From Fasciola hepatica (taxonomy: Eukaryota; Platyhelminthes; Trematoda; Plagiorchiida; Fasciolidae), in contig CANUEZ040000183.1 of the NCBI GenBank assembly GCA_948099385.1, positions 3,038,001-3,102,000 of the forward strand: 64,000 nucleotides of DNA. Reading direction: 5' to 3'. The notes beneath the pieces were generated by a model, which saw nothing but the letters and a program-made list of their open reading frames with translations, was not told the origin of the DNA and ran no database searches. The translations under genes and the position numbers were made by a program. Shown piece after piece: positions 1 through 11,523 of the stretch (the first letter of the stretch is position 1; every line of letters starts with the position of its first letter).

Positions 1-107
1 GCACAGCCACGATAAATGAGACGAAATGTTTGTAATAATATACATCATTTTAGTCCAAAAAAGGTTGGCCAGAATTGTAATATTTTACAGGGAATTTTAT
101 TTTTCAG

Positions 108-329
108 TTCTGTGAGAACCCTTATTGCAGCCAATCTGATAAGCTATTCCTTAGGTTCTACATCATTCCTCGTCACATCGTTATCTATTTGATAAGAAAG
201 TTATACATTTCGTTGAATGGACCAATGGAATCAAAACGGAAACACAAAGTAAGAAAACGGACTACTGACGAGGACGATCATTTTGGATTCGGTAGAGCAA
301 TAGGCGAAGAAGCAAATCAGTTACTGTAG
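108..329 (+). CDS. C-terminal coding exon, unknown protein
   Basis: A strong acceptor, GAATTTTATTTTTCAG, ends at 107. From there one frame is open for 73 codons to TAG at 327-329. The N-terminal half (FCENPYCSQSDKLF...) has two cysteines and a run of hydrophobic residues (FYIIPRHIVIYLIRKLYI) that could be a membrane or amphipathic segment. The C-terminal half is strongly charged: a basic stretch ESKRKHKVRKR, then acidic DEDD, ending in EEANQLL. The tail fits the acidic dileucine sorting signal [DE]xxxL[LI] of cytosolic tails. Upstream exons lie outside the window. I do not recognise the family; a membrane protein with a cytosolic C-terminus is an inference. The charged composition makes chance openness unlikely. 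Confidence 0.55.
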   Translation, partial: FCENPYCSQSDKLFLRFYIIPRHIVIYLIRKLYISLNGPMESKRKHKVRKRTTDEDDHFGFGRAIGEEANQLL

Positions 330-2814
330 ACAAATGATTAAGTTATCATACGACCCATCAGATGGCAGCCAAGACCAATGAATTTCGTAACCGAAAGATT
401 AGGAGAATACGAAAGAACAAATAACCATGAGGCACAAAGACGGTGCGGATATCTCCGTCCCATTTTATCCCCTTTGAGGAGGTTCGTGGCAGCCAAAAAT
501 GGCAATCAGCGGTGTCACTGATTCCCCCTATCACGGGCACACTCGATCGGATTTTCCCCTAATCCATGAAAACGGATTAAATTTTGGGTATGACAGTTGG
601 CCCAGAAGTAAAATTGGAATTCCACAGATTTTGACCGAAATCCAGTGTCACCGGATTTTGTTATCCAGAATACGTCATATATTTTCCGCATAGCAAAAAC
701 TTATTTGATAGTGATGAATAAATTCAGCCTACATAGTGAGAAGCAACGCAGCATAATAAGGTGAACCTATCCTCACTTTAAATTAATTTTTTTCCAAGAA
801 GGCGAAACCAGTAAAAAGATTGTATTGGAAAGTAATTAATCCACACAAACAAAGTCAAGTGCTTTTTCATCCGAATGCCACCGTTTGTCCTGAAATGAAT
901 AGAAGAGGAAGATGTCTTGCTTTTTAATAATTCAAGCAAGGTTCCATCTATTTGTTCATTGCTTTTGTTGTGTGTCTCATGTTACTTACACATGTTCAGC
1001 ACAATGTGTACATATACGGGAGAATTCCCTCAAAATACCGATAAACCCATACGTTTTGCTTTATCCTAATCATAGTTCATCTTACAGCCGAATCGATGTT
1101 TTTACAAAAATTCGATGGAAAAGTGTTCCAAGTGCAATTTATTAAAAGCAATGTTTCCTCAAAATTAGCTAGAGATAAGGTTGGACATACCCTAGGTATG
1201 TCCAACCGTACATCGGTTTCAGCAGAGCTTTCGAGAGCGCCGGAAAAATTAGTTCGGCTTTTAAGTTGCGATTGTTTCATCACAAGAATAGTTAGCGAAA
1301 TCTGTGCGTAGTAAGGGGTGGCATAACCATTATGCAGACGTTTATCTCGGGCACGCTTTCATTAGCCGAAAAACCTGCCTTCCTATTTATAAAGTGGCAT
1401 TCGGTAATTTATGAAACATACACGGTTATGTAGTATTTCTACCACGTGGCCATCTCATTTCTATCAGTGTATTTAACTTAGCCAACACAGTCGGAAATAT
1501 GCCACTAAGACAGCCAGCGCTTCCTTCACTAAGTTAAACTGTGTGGATTGTCTGTTGACTGGGCTTTATTGAGATAACGACCTTAATAGAACTGTGAATC
1601 CTTTCTTCCCAGCTTGTTGATGGAGCTGAGTTGCGTTGTGTGATATGAAGCATCACTCCTAGTCAGAATAAAATCAGACCCAGATTGCGTAGTGAGTCCC
1701 TGCTTGTAGACATCCGAATCTGTTTCTTATTGGTTTCTTCTCGCGGACAGTTATCCAGTCTCTCTTGTGCTAACGTGTGGCCCTCCTGCATGCAATCATC
1801 CTTCCGATTTCTCCCACCCTAGACAGAGTATATTGATATCTTGTTGAACCCAACAATAGACGCAGGTGTCTTGTTACTCCCTGGAAACACTGCATTGTAG
1901 TACCATTGAATAACGCTGAAGACCAGACACTACACAATTCTAGGTTTGTACACTTTATCGTAGTAACAGTTTCGTTTATTTCATAGTACCGTAACACGAA
2001 ATAGTCTTTATTTTCCTCTAGTTGGAATCGATACTTTACGTGGAATTTCATCGTTTGGTCGGGACCGGAAACAACAACCACCAATAATTGTAATTTCGTT
2101 CTCGGAATGAACCGCTACTGGTAATTTATGGCAACCCAGAGGAAACGGTAATGGATTGCTTCAACGGAATTCCTATGGTGTTTTGATTTCTTGAAATACC
2201 ATGATGGAACAATTAAAATTCCCACAACCATAACTGATCAGTTAAAGGACAGATTGATTTCAATGAACAACACTTGTAAGCTTTACCTCATGGATTCTTA
2301 GGCAACTGAACTTCAAACGGAAAAGCAAATACGAAAGATCAGTCGTTCGTTTGAAAGGGTTGGTTAGGTTCACCAGCTTATTCCAGTGGCACTACTGTTT
2401 GTAATAACTCAAATTACTTTGACAATCGTTGTCTTATTTTGAACCGATTAGCTAAAGATCGTGTAGGTTACTACCGGCGTGAAAATTTTGTGAACAATCT
2501 TCGGAGTCTTTTATCCAAAGCATTGATCAACCATCGACTTTACTTAAAACTTCGATTGTAGATTTCATCAATGTTTGTCCTATGTGCTGCTAACGTGCGA
2601 CCTGCCCGAACAGACAAACACCATCGGTGAATCACGTTCAGAGTCTAAGTAAAGAAAAGAAGCAATGGAACTCGACGAAAAAAATTACTAACTTGATTGA
2701 GAAATGTGTTGGTTTTTCCCAGATTTTATCCTTCTACTATGAAGGCACTTTTATTTCATTTTATAGGAATTTTGCCCTAGAACCTATTGTACTATTCCAT
2801 CCCACCAACTCTAG
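330..2814. other. Stretch without a convincing gene
   Basis: Mostly AT-rich sequence with scattered short frames. The best coding-like piece is a minus-strand frame at 1770-2099 (about 109 codons, with possible N-glycosylation sites NET and NGT). It has no good acceptor or donor, so I do not call it. A minus-strand donor-like GTAAGTAAC lies near 970 without a matching open exon. A palindrome at 1179-1207 is listed separately. Confidence 0.4.
1179..1207. repeat. Near-perfect palindrome, 13-bp arms
   Basis: GGTTGGACATACC at 1179-1191 and its exact reverse complement at 1195-1207 are separated by only CTA. The arms could form a cruciform or RNA hairpin, or be a symmetric protein-binding site. 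No gene border is visible beside it. Confidence 0.75.
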
Positions 2815-3145
2815 TGAGTAGTCTATTCGACCCACGAATCATCTAATCTTATTAGCAAGAAACATATCGTTTACATAGGAAGAAACAATCACTGACACCA
2901 ATCGTTGCAACACAAAGCAAACTAGATAATGGTGACATCAAGTAGCCTGTCTTCCCATTGGTTGATTGGTCACATGACCAGCTACCACTTGACGGGACTC
3001 CGTTTGCGTCTCATCGATCCGCTAGATGTCACTTGCCCATCCGCCGGCACAAACATTGGCCTGGATTCTGGAGAGGCACTGACATGCTGGTTTCTGATGG
3101 GACATAGCTGACTATCGACCATGAGTCAGCACATACCCTCTCACC
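2815..3145 (+). repeat. Dispersed repeat family D, copy 1
   Basis: This segment is homologous, in the same orientation, to 61730-62048, about 59 kb away. Shared blocks include AATCAT...TTTATTT-like starts, TCACTGxCACCAATC, TTGCAACACAAA, AGCCTGTCTTC, TTGACGGGA-TCCGTTT, GTCTCATCGAT, CCTGGATTCTG and GAGTCAGCACA. Copy 1 has about 20 extra bases near 2960. By eye the two differ at roughly a quarter of positions. No tRNA-like box or coding capacity is seen. It could be a fragment of an LTR, a MITE or a LINE 3' end; the type is unknown. Confidence 0.75.
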
Positions 3146-4369
3146 TATTCGCTGTGAGTGTCATCACTACTTTGTACAAATTTTACAACTTTCAGTAGAA
3201 GTACTGAAATGTGTCCCAGCAAATGTAACAATCTCGCAGAATTGTTCTCCTTCTGTATTGGAGGTTTGAAACGAGTACGAAATGCAGGGATAATATGGAT
3301 TCAAGCAATGAACGGCCCGTAATCATAACCGTCAGACAACAAAACTCAGTCCTACTGCAAACCACGCTTGGTTTGCGCTAGCATTTCGGAGAGTACAGCA
3401 ATTAGCAAATAATGAAAACTATTTCAGGGAATGTGGCGGTTCAGGATTTTTTTCCATGTGCCGTACCCGTACTATGGGTTTTTCGTGATTTTCTGACTAT
3501 CTCGGTAAATTTGGTCAGGAAGAACCTGTGCAGTGTAATTTACCGTTTCGCCGTCTTACTCATCCTATTCCGAGCGAATGTCACTTGACTAATTCGTGTG
3601 TTTCCAGTAACGACTAAAACGATGGCGGATGAAAAGCAATCGTATTGTCTGAGTTATACGTAAACCTCTGATCTCTCATATCCATGAAGCCATGAATCAG
3701 AAACAAGAATGGTAATAAAATGAGCGCAACATATGTGGTTATAAAGGCAAAGAGGTAGCCTGAAAGCCTCAGAAGGCACTATTCACCGATTTGATGAATT
3801 GCGAGTCACATTATAATTTGGTCTACAGAAACTCCTGCTAGAAAAGCTCTGCGACTTACGCAATATGCATTCACAGCTTTATATGATACAGTGTCACAAT
3901 ACATTTCATCACAGTGAGACCGAAGGAGCAAACCGTACAGTGTGATGCAGCTCTGCAATATGCTTTGCCATACGATGAGAATATTCCTTTCTATGTGGTC
4001 TTGCCAACATTGATGATCACTAATCAGGGGAGTGTTGAAAGATGCAAGTTATGGGGCACTTTTATGGAGAGAACAATTATTGGGTGATTGCAGAATGGGG
4101 TCCTATAGAAGAGCAATTCTTAACCACTTTCAATTATGCGCTTCCACCGTCCTGGGACGTTCTACAACGCGTAAATGGCTCTCCAGCGACCAAGCCAACA
4201 TCTGGGAAAATCACAATATGATATAAACTTATGCGCAGAAATTAAGGTAAATGGGTCAACGGTCGATGTGTCTACATCCATGACATTATGCTGTTGATCC
4301 TGTTGTTCTAAAAATTCGATCAACAGATTCTTTTCTGCGTTTAGCTTTTATTTTGTTTGTTTCCTCTAG
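3146..4369. other. Intergenic or intronic stretch with weak exon candidates
   Basis: Possible short plus-strand exons are 3196-3322 (acceptor ACAACTTTCAG, 41 open codons to TAA) and 3608-3659 (acceptor GTGTGTTTCCAG, donor AC|GTAAAC, 52 nt). A third is 3829-3914 (acceptor GGTCTACAG, donor A|GTGAGA). The last overlaps an equally plausible minus-strand exon at 3860-3952, so at most one is real. None is phase-compatible with the gene that starts at 4370, so I leave them as candidates. Confidence 0.25.
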
Positions 4370-5108
4370 ATGATATACAATCGCGCACAATGCCATTCTT
4401 CCCCTGCTAGTATCGAGAAGATAAGAGGACAGGTAAAATTGAGTGACTTTAGTTGCAATGGCAAACTTGTCTTAATTCTAAAATATTAGAACAAGTGAAG
4501 TTTCCCATAGAAAGAACTTTTTCTTGAAAACACAGGAGTTAAATTCATTTCTGATGGTCTTCATCGCTGTAGACAAATTCTTTATTTTGTCTTCAACCTT
4601 ACAACCACCCCCCCCACTGTTCCTCACGAGTCAAAGAGAGACACTCCAAACCGCTTCAAATAACTGATGCTAACGTCAAGGTGAGATGAATGCAGTCCAG
4701 GAAAATATTCATCTGACTCTCGCGATAAGGTCATCATTTAAACTAAAAGCCTGAAAGTTCCACTGAAAAAGATTTAAAGAGTTGTTCTTTTGTACATCCA
4801 ACATGCCGGTGTCTCTCTGACACATGTGGCTTTAAATCTATTCGTAATGAGGTACAGAATTTTCGCATTGTTCATGAGGATCCTTGTTTTAGTCAGTATT
4901 TATGCTCAGCCGCAAAAGTTCGAAGTAAGGTTAGGGAGTTCTTTATCGATATAAAAGCGACTGTAAGCCCACAGCTGAAGAAACCATCAGTTCTACCTGC
5001 AAAACGAACACAAATCACTTCGTAGTTCCAGCTGTCCTCAAATTCACTTCGACGACAAATGCACAATCAACGATTAGCCATATGGGGCACATGGACTCAA
5101 CTGTGTGA
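4370..5108 (+). CDS. Four-exon gene, small Ser/Thr-rich protein of unknown function
   Basis: Exons are 4370-4432 (63 nt), 4573-4680 (108 nt), 4897-4924 (28 nt) and 4975-5108. Introns are 140, 216 and 50 bp, all GT..AG. The first acceptor is very strong (TTTTGTTTGTTTCCTCTAG). Donors are CAG|GTAAAA, AAG|GTGAGA and GAA|GTAAGG. Phases agree throughout (0, 0, 0, 1), giving about 110 residues. Exon 1 starts MIYNRAQC..., exon 2 holds three Cys and many basic residues, and exon 4 is Ser/Thr-rich and ends MGHMDSTV before TGA at 5106-5108. AATAAA at 5183-5188 gives a plausible poly(A) site. ATG is the first triplet after the acceptor, so earlier exons may be untranslated, or that acceptor may receive a spliced leader. 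No family is recognised. Confidence 0.45.
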
Positions 5109-5182
5109 TAAAAAATCGTCGAAGAAATTCCTTTCGCTGGTTACGAGCCTACCATCTGTACGTTATTTTCAACAAAACTTCA

Positions 5183-5188
5183 AATAAA
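5183..5188 (+). terminator. Poly(A) signal AATAAA
   Basis: A canonical AATAAA lies 75 bp downstream of the TGA at 5106-5108, at a normal distance for 3'-end formation of the gene just upstream. Confidence 0.4.
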
Positions 5189-6402
5189 GCCAAATTTCCA
5201 AAGATTGATTTGATTTCCTTTTCTAATATGTCAGTTCAGAAATTACCATATTTTGCTCTGTCATGTCGTGTGTCATGTTACTTTTTTACAAACAATGAGA
5301 CAACGTAAAGACATGAACATAATTACTGGTGTATTCTTCATTGTTCATTTACTACTGAATGTCAGATGAGTGAACATGAAATATTCAAGGAAAACTTAAG
5401 TCGGGCGTTGAGGCATGAACATATTGCAATTTCTCCTCACTGAACTCTCAATGTGACAGTCATGAATATAAAGAATGTACGGGAACTGAACAGTTATTAA
5501 CTGAGGGATAGCGTCAATCCCAAGCAGTATGGCGTACGTGTTCACCAAAAAAACACCTTTCATTTTCCTACCCACCTTTCACAGTATAGCTTGCTCGTAG
5601 GTTACGCAGTTGGATGAAACGATGAATCTCATAACTGATCTGTAATGTACTGATCACTGGAATGAAAAAAAACTTAAAAACCCTGAATAAATAAGCAGAT
5701 CACGATGTGTTATACAGACGTTTGTGTTGGGATTCAGCGTGATATTCCGACGACTTGCATGTGATCAGAAACCCAAAAATAGCTATCCACTTTGAAAGAC
5801 TACTGTATTGTATTTCTGCTCCTCGATAAATATGATTCCAGTGTGCTCAGCAAAGTGCTATTGGGTTGTTCGTCGTTATATTTAGTGGACCTAGGCAAAC
5901 CATCATCGTCGTACACGGCCACTTATCCCCAAAGTCCCATAGTAAAATTAGTGAACTGGCCCAGATTAACTCTGGAAATGGAAACGACTTGATGAATCTA
6001 TGAATATACATCAGTAGACTAGTTTCAAGTCGAGGCCTAAACTCCTTTCGAGATTCACAATGACCATAGTCCTGTCCAAACACGTTATGATTTATCCTCA
6101 AAGCATTACAGTGTGTGTGTTTAAGATCCGTCTGCCTGATTTTGCAGCTAAGTGCAAAAATTTAATCGGTCAAATCTTTTTGCTGATGACAGACATACAA
6201 GCCTGACAGCATAGGAGAATACGGATCCATGGCGAATAATACATATGTACATAGACTCATTTTAGTTCAATAACCTTAGAAAACGGATTGGTTCAAAAGG
6301 GACTTACTCAGTTCTTCAGAAAACAAAAAATGGGACTTCTTTAAATTAATCTATACACAAGAGTTCCGCAATTGAAAAACGGAAATAACCATTTCGTATT
6401 TG
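5189..6402. other. Stretch with weak terminal-exon candidates only
   Basis: Three plus-strand acceptors with short open tails are visible. They are 5585-5617 (excellent tract CATTTTCCTACCCACC..CAG, 10 codons, AATAAA at 5686), 5886-5992 (acceptor ending TTATATTTAG, open to TGA) and 6148-6206 (acceptor CTGATTTTGCAG, 18 codons). Each could be a last exon, but tails this short are common by chance. Confidence 0.25.
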
Positions 6403-7066
6403 TCACGTATATCCATATGGTTCGATTATGACGATTTTACATATCACGAAATTATGCATGTGCATGACATAATAACACGCCCCAATGCACGTCGATGTTG
6501 TGTCTTCATTTCTCAAGTGTTCAGTGTCTTCCGTATAACAATACAATAGCCACACCTGAGCATGAAAATGTGCTTGATGTATTGAGGATCCATATATAAA
6601 TGGAGGCAGTGCATCGGAAGCATATGGTTCATTTCGCTGTTCTCGCTGCTCATCGGGTGTACCTGCTTTGTTTTCCACTATCCACTCTATTGCGTTAATG
6701 CACAATCCGTAAGCTTTTCTCGTGACTCAATTTTGATGCTTCTCAAAAGGAATCAACTGAGAAAGCGCAGCTGCGAGTACTGGAGTACCGTGAACGTGTA
6801 GCTGATGGTCGGCAATAACCGCAAAAATAGTAGCGTGCTTCAGCGAAGTTTATCCACCCACCAGTATACAGTACTTCCCGACTTGCTATCGCAGTGTCAC
6901 TATTCTCTCGATTAGCTGCGGTTTACCCACGTTGAACTGTCGAAAATCACGGTTGTGATTCCTTGGTGAACTATCCGATGAGGAACATCCCCTCACCTTC
7001 CGGATGCGCAAGCTTGGTCGTTGGGGATAAAATATGAAGACTCACTTCTCTTGAGATATTCGAGGA
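6403..7066 (-). CDS. Two-exon minus-strand gene fragment, unknown protein
   Basis: The upstream exon is 7066-6997 (70 nt). Its acceptor TTTCATCCTTTGTAG is excellent and its donor AAG|GTGAGG strong. The next exon starts at 6686 (acceptor ...CGCAATAG, weak tract), 310 bp downstream. It reads on to TGA at 6403, or alternatively to a donor CAG|GTGTGG after 6556. Phase agrees: the single G left by the first exon completes GAG. The encoded piece reads ...KLAHPE-EWIVENKAG..., then an acidic and polar region (PDEQREQRNEPYASDALPP), then a His/Cys-containing tail. No domain is recognised. The start of the gene is not found. Confidence 0.4.
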
Positions 7067-8630
7067 CTACAAAGGATGAAAGGAGGGAAATATGTTTACC
7101 ACCAAAACCAGTTTGTTTCATTCATTCAAATCCAGCCGTCAGCTAATGGACCAGTAAAACTAGAATGTTTACAATCAAATGGGAACTTTTGTTTTGATTA
7201 AAAACACCACAAAGTAACGATGATCCTATCGATACTCTACCACAAATATAGATAACAGAATACAGTAAAAGGTAAGGTCAGTATTCTTTTCTCATACTGA
7301 TTTATCAAACTACAAAATCTATATGAAAGATAGGTAGGTTACACTTGTTTCAAGACACACGGCTTGCAATCTCTAATTGAGATGATTTTGCCACCTTAAT
7401 ACTTGAATAAAAGCGTAGCTAAATACGGCGAATAGCACTCATTCTTGTCAGTGAGTTAGAAGATAAGATGTGGCACCTAAGGAATCACGACACAATTCAC
7501 ACTTGAAATCCACTGGCTGAGACGATCAAAAACGATATTTCAACTGCATTTGCACTGGGATAGGTTCTGTTCGGTGTATGGCATATCGCTCCAGAGGCCG
7601 AAATCAAAACTGTTACTACCTTTGAAATAGTCAATAAAAATAAGACGCCCATCACAGTTTCCGATGACCAGCATTTGGTTACTTGAATCGTTAATAATTA
7701 TTTCCCTGTCAGTGGTACGAAAAGCATACTTGAAGTGAAAGCTTGTTCTCTTCCAACCTCATCTCAAATGATGTTCTCAGTTTTTGTACTGAACTGTAGA
7801 ATCGACAATGATGTCAGTCACTTCCGGTACCATCAATAAAGATATGCAATCACGTCAATGGTATTGCAGGTTGTGAAGTAGGTCGAATAATCCACAACAC
7901 AAAACTGATCTCACGCTTGAATTGATTGCGGTCCAATAACTACGTCTACTATATGCCTCGAGTTAAAGCTGGGGTATGATTGTTAAGGTGATAGACTAAG
8001 TGCATCAAAAGAGGAGAGCTGCAGGTGCCACTCCGTTTTCCCGAGTAGCAACTCAGACATGAAAAAGCAAGTGAAATTTGTATTGGCCCCCTACAGATTA
8101 TCAATATGACTCGTAGACATTCACGAGAATCTTATCCATTTAGTGGCATTATCCGGAAGATGAATTTACTGAGAATGGGTCTTCTCTCTCTTTTCATGTT
8201 TTCACTGACAAATGTAGTGTAATAATGAAAACCAGATAGCTTGCCATAATAAACGTATACTAGTGTTTTAGCGTAAATGCAGTTCACCAGAGGTGAGGGA
8301 AGCCATTATTCGTTATTACGCTCAGGAGGCAGGTATCTATTGCCCTACTACAGTAATCTCAGTGATAACCAAATTGCTTATCCGGTTCTATTTTCATTGA
8401 AACTGTTAAAAGAATACATTCTCATAGAAACATCCTAACTGGGTTGAAATATCGACTACAAGAATTCGTTGTAGGAATTCGTTTTGGTCGGTAGTCGTCA
8501 AACAAACACCGTATTGAACTTAAAACCTCGTGATCCAGGGTTCTAACCCCGTGATCGTCCGTGGGATCTCATTCCAATTTGGGCTGTTGAGAAAGGGGAA
8601 CGTTTAAGTGGATTTTCACCATCCAGGATA
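7067..8630. other. Stretch with no convincing gene
   Basis: AT-rich sequence. A 21-nt microexon candidate on the plus strand at 8272-8292 (RKCSSPE) has acceptor TAGTGTTTTAG and donor GAG|GTGAGG but no identified partner exons. A weak tRNA-like B-box (GGGTTCTAACCCC) sits near 8538. Otherwise nothing is supported. Confidence 0.3.
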
Positions 8631-8856
8631 TTATACGAGTATAATATTATTACTTTTGTTGTAGTCATTATTTGAATACAGACATCCTTGACAAATAACT
8701 GAGGCAAAGTGGCACAAGTGATGGTGGTGCAAAGAATGACCAAGATTTGCACACACAACAGATATTTGGCAAGTTATTGCAGTTCTTACCGGTATTTGCA
8801 TATTGAGCAACTAGTTGATGCATTGTTTCAAAAGTAACGTGAAGCCAGTGAATAAA
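8631..8856 (-). CDS. Possible two-exon gene end, unknown
   Basis: Exon 8856-8790 (67 nt) reads FIHWLHVTFETMHQLVAQY.. and ends at a strong donor, CCG|GTAAGA. The next acceptor, TTGTGCCACTTTGCCTCAG, is excellent and starts an exon at 8698. In the phase set by the first exon it reads VICQGCLYSNNDYNK... to TAA at 8631-8633. The intron is 91 bp. The first acceptor (..AAATTGAAG) lacks a good pyrimidine tract, which is the weak point. In another frame the second exon is open much longer, so the phase is not certain. Confidence 0.3.
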
Positions 8857-9334
8857 CTTCAATTTATGGTTTTAATAGTGAAGTAGTATAAAGGAAACAA
8901 AGATAGCAAACAGAAAAGCACAGAAAAGTAGATGAAGTTAAAATAGTGCTGAATAATGTAGAGACTCCACCGGAATATCTGACCTGCGCAAAAACACTAT
9001 CATTCTTGGGTGTATACGTAACACCCCTAGGTGATGAATGTTATCTTGGATGTGTTTACTGGCCGTCCTAGTGGGTAGTCCAAGTCCTCCACTTTTGAAA
9101 GATGACTTTGATCCGATCGATAGAACCGGCACCTCGTTTGAACGGCACTTGACCAAGCTAGACTAATGTGGTTATCCGGTTATCTTGAAATCGAATATAA
9201 TCAAAGGGGCATCACTTGTTTTGGAAGACTTCTTTGTATCAATCGCAAAACCTGGAGTACCTCCATAACTGCAGCATAGACGGGATTACGTAGGACACAT
9301 AAGGTATCTGGTTTAACTTGGGCATTGATCGAGA

Positions 9335-9403
9335 GTAGTTAATTGTTTCCGCTATCTCGGCTTCATTAGTATCCGGATACCAGTACTCCCTTTGAAACGG
9401 AAA
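9335..9403 (+). pseudogene. Possible non-LTR reverse transcriptase relic
   Basis: One frame reads VVNCFRYLGFIS, which resembles the block V(D/N)xFxYLGSxIS found at the end of the reverse transcriptase region in RTE- and Jockey-like LINEs. The next residues do not continue convincingly, and stops flank it on both sides. A separate frame near 8990 contains FLGVYVTPLG. Either could be chance; I rate this as a weak relic. Confidence 0.25.
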
Positions 9404-10439
9404 TTATCCATGAATTCGAATATTGGTACTTAGCAATCCACGCCAAGAAGAACGTAGAAAAAGTACAGCGACAATGCTATGGGAGAAATTCAAATTCGGG
9501 TCAACAGGTTGGTCATCAGAGGACATACGAAACACGAGCACTATCAAATGAAAAAATTCTTATGTTAGAAAAAACCACAAAACGGACGACGACCAGCAAC
9601 TTTGGTGCTCTACACTTCGATTGACTAACTTCGTGTTGTTAGTAGCGATCGGCAGACGGCTACGTATTCTTTGCTAACTAAAATATGCATTTATCAGTAT
9701 GAACCTGTCACGGTGATTTAAATTCCAAAGTATCCCCGTGCTTAAATTTATTTTGCAAAAACCAACTTAACTTGCCCACCTTTCTGCATGAGGCACTACT
9801 CCGAGTTCAACCGCTGCATCAAGGAAAATGGCCTTTTTGCTTCCGAACTATAACGTCCGTTGGCGTAAAACATTGATCATCTGTTGGTATGACCCTTAAT
9901 CCTGGCCGAAAATAAAGGGAAGCAACTACTCAGTTGTTTCTGATACCCGATTACTATGACTGATCGGTTTGGTTTGATTTAAGTGTCACAAGTGATTAGC
10001 CGATTTCTTTGCAAGTTGACTGTCAAATCTCTGATTGACTGATTTCCAACAAGGTGACTGGCCGATTGAGTAACGGAATGCCTAACCAAAAACCGATCAG
10101 CTAATTCAAATACATACAGACTGGTGATTACTACAACCGGCGCTTGTACTTCGTACGGTTCACGGAGGAAAGGTTATTCTGTTAACCAAGGCGTTTTGGC
10201 ATGCAATAAAGGCATACCCTTATAAGTAATAATTCAGGCGTAGCAAAATTAAATAAATCTTGCAATATTCTTACTGTTTTCAAAATTATCTGACCGGAAA
10301 AACTTGTCATTATCCGCTTTGGGGCAAACTTGTTTGCTTCTAACTTTGAACACATTCCGCGGTTGATAATTGAAACTACTTAATGCTAACTTTACATGTA
10401 TTTATATACTCACATCACACAACTACTCGCGAGTAGTGT

Positions 10440-10735
10440 GTGGGTGGATGAGTATTTGTTTAGCTGGCTCTCCTCTGGACACCGCCCATCAGGTCATCCG
10501 ACCAACCTGCACTCCGAAGCACCAGACTCGAGTCTGACTCTCGATAGAGTTCATCGGTGGTGTTTGTCCCCTAACACACTCAGGGTTTGAGCCCGGGCCC
10601 TTTCACCTCGAAAGCAAGTGTGCCATCACTGCGCCACCTCGCCTCGAGTGGCGACACGGTACCTGCCCCGTTAACTCCGGGCGAATACCTCCCACCAAGT
10701 CAGGTATTCTCCCCAGGATGAGGTGCACTTCCCTC
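10440..10735 (-). mobile_element. tRNA-derived SINE, family A, copy 1
   Basis: On the minus strand the element begins with a tRNA-like head. An A-box-like GGTGGCGCAGTGATGG (10625-10640) and a B-box-like GGGCTCAAACCC (10581-10592) are separated by CACACTTGCTTTCGAGGTGA. The head and the 3' body (TCTGGTGCTTCGGAGTGCAG-GTTGGTCGGATGACCTGA) match the element at 25975-26145 closely. Local GC content is far above the flanks. Internal pol III promoters of this kind mark tRNA-derived SINEs. Confidence 0.75.
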
Positions 10736-11523
10736 CATTTCAAACCTGCATCGCATTTTTGGTATGAAATGCTCGGCAAATGTCACAGACTAGAGTCAAG
10801 ATAAACACGTTGTAGGCCAACAGTATTTGTGTGCATGGTGGGGACTGATTGTTCTTAGCAATGAAGCAAAACGTGAGATTGAGAGTTTGAGGTTCACGTT
10901 GCGTGCAACCAAAAAATGTCCGAATTTGTGACGAAAGGTCTTGCTGCTTTTTGCTATCGATGGGACTCGGTTTCTCATGGTTGTTTGCTGACTGAATGAG
11001 GAATGACTCATCCCTTGCTATAGCCACTTTGTTGGATTCTTCCGCATACATTGACCTAGGCATTTATTAGTCCATCTGCAGCTGCACAAGAATTATTAAG
11101 TGACATGGGATTGAGAAGCAAAAAGCTCACTTAATGGGCTTAGAGTTTTCACGTGCAAAAACTGCAATTCAGCCACCGGTGAGCTTTAGTGCACTCTTTA
11201 GTTCTCACCTAATCTGGTTTACCAAATGATCATTTTCAAGCGGAAGCAATATCCTAGGTCGGATTTTCTCTCAGCCCTGTTGTCTTTAGATTCTTTGGAG
11301 TTTGTATTTTGTGAACTTGAATGAACCTCCCGGGGGAGCTATCAGCCCTGAGAAACTTGGATGAAAAATAAATCTACTGTCGACTCCAGTGGTACTTTGA
11401 ATTTTTCACCTACACATCTGATTGTCAGGACGTCTGGATAAATTGGACCGTTGACACTTCCAATCCCAGAGTTTATTGATACGTTAGAATAGATTGGTTA
11501 TTATGAGAAAACAGGTGACAGCT
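10736..11523. other. Stretch without a supported gene
   Basis: Overlapping minus-strand frames at 10740-11063 have no matching splice sites and look like chance. No repeat shared with the rest of the window was seen. Confidence 0.3.

Noticed and set aside
3860..3952. A 93-nt cysteine-containing minus-strand exon with donor TTGC|GTAAGT
   Set aside because: It overlaps an equally good plus-strand exon candidate at 3829-3914 and has no partner exon; at most one is real.
4847..5025. A tempting secreted-peptide gene: ATG at 4847 followed by a hydrophobic, signal-peptide-like stretch, a donor at 4924 and a short second exon
   Set aside because: The hydrophobic residues come from the T-rich pyrimidine tract of an intron. 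The alternative reading, with acceptor at 4896, keeps a longer frame and agrees in phase with two upstream exons.
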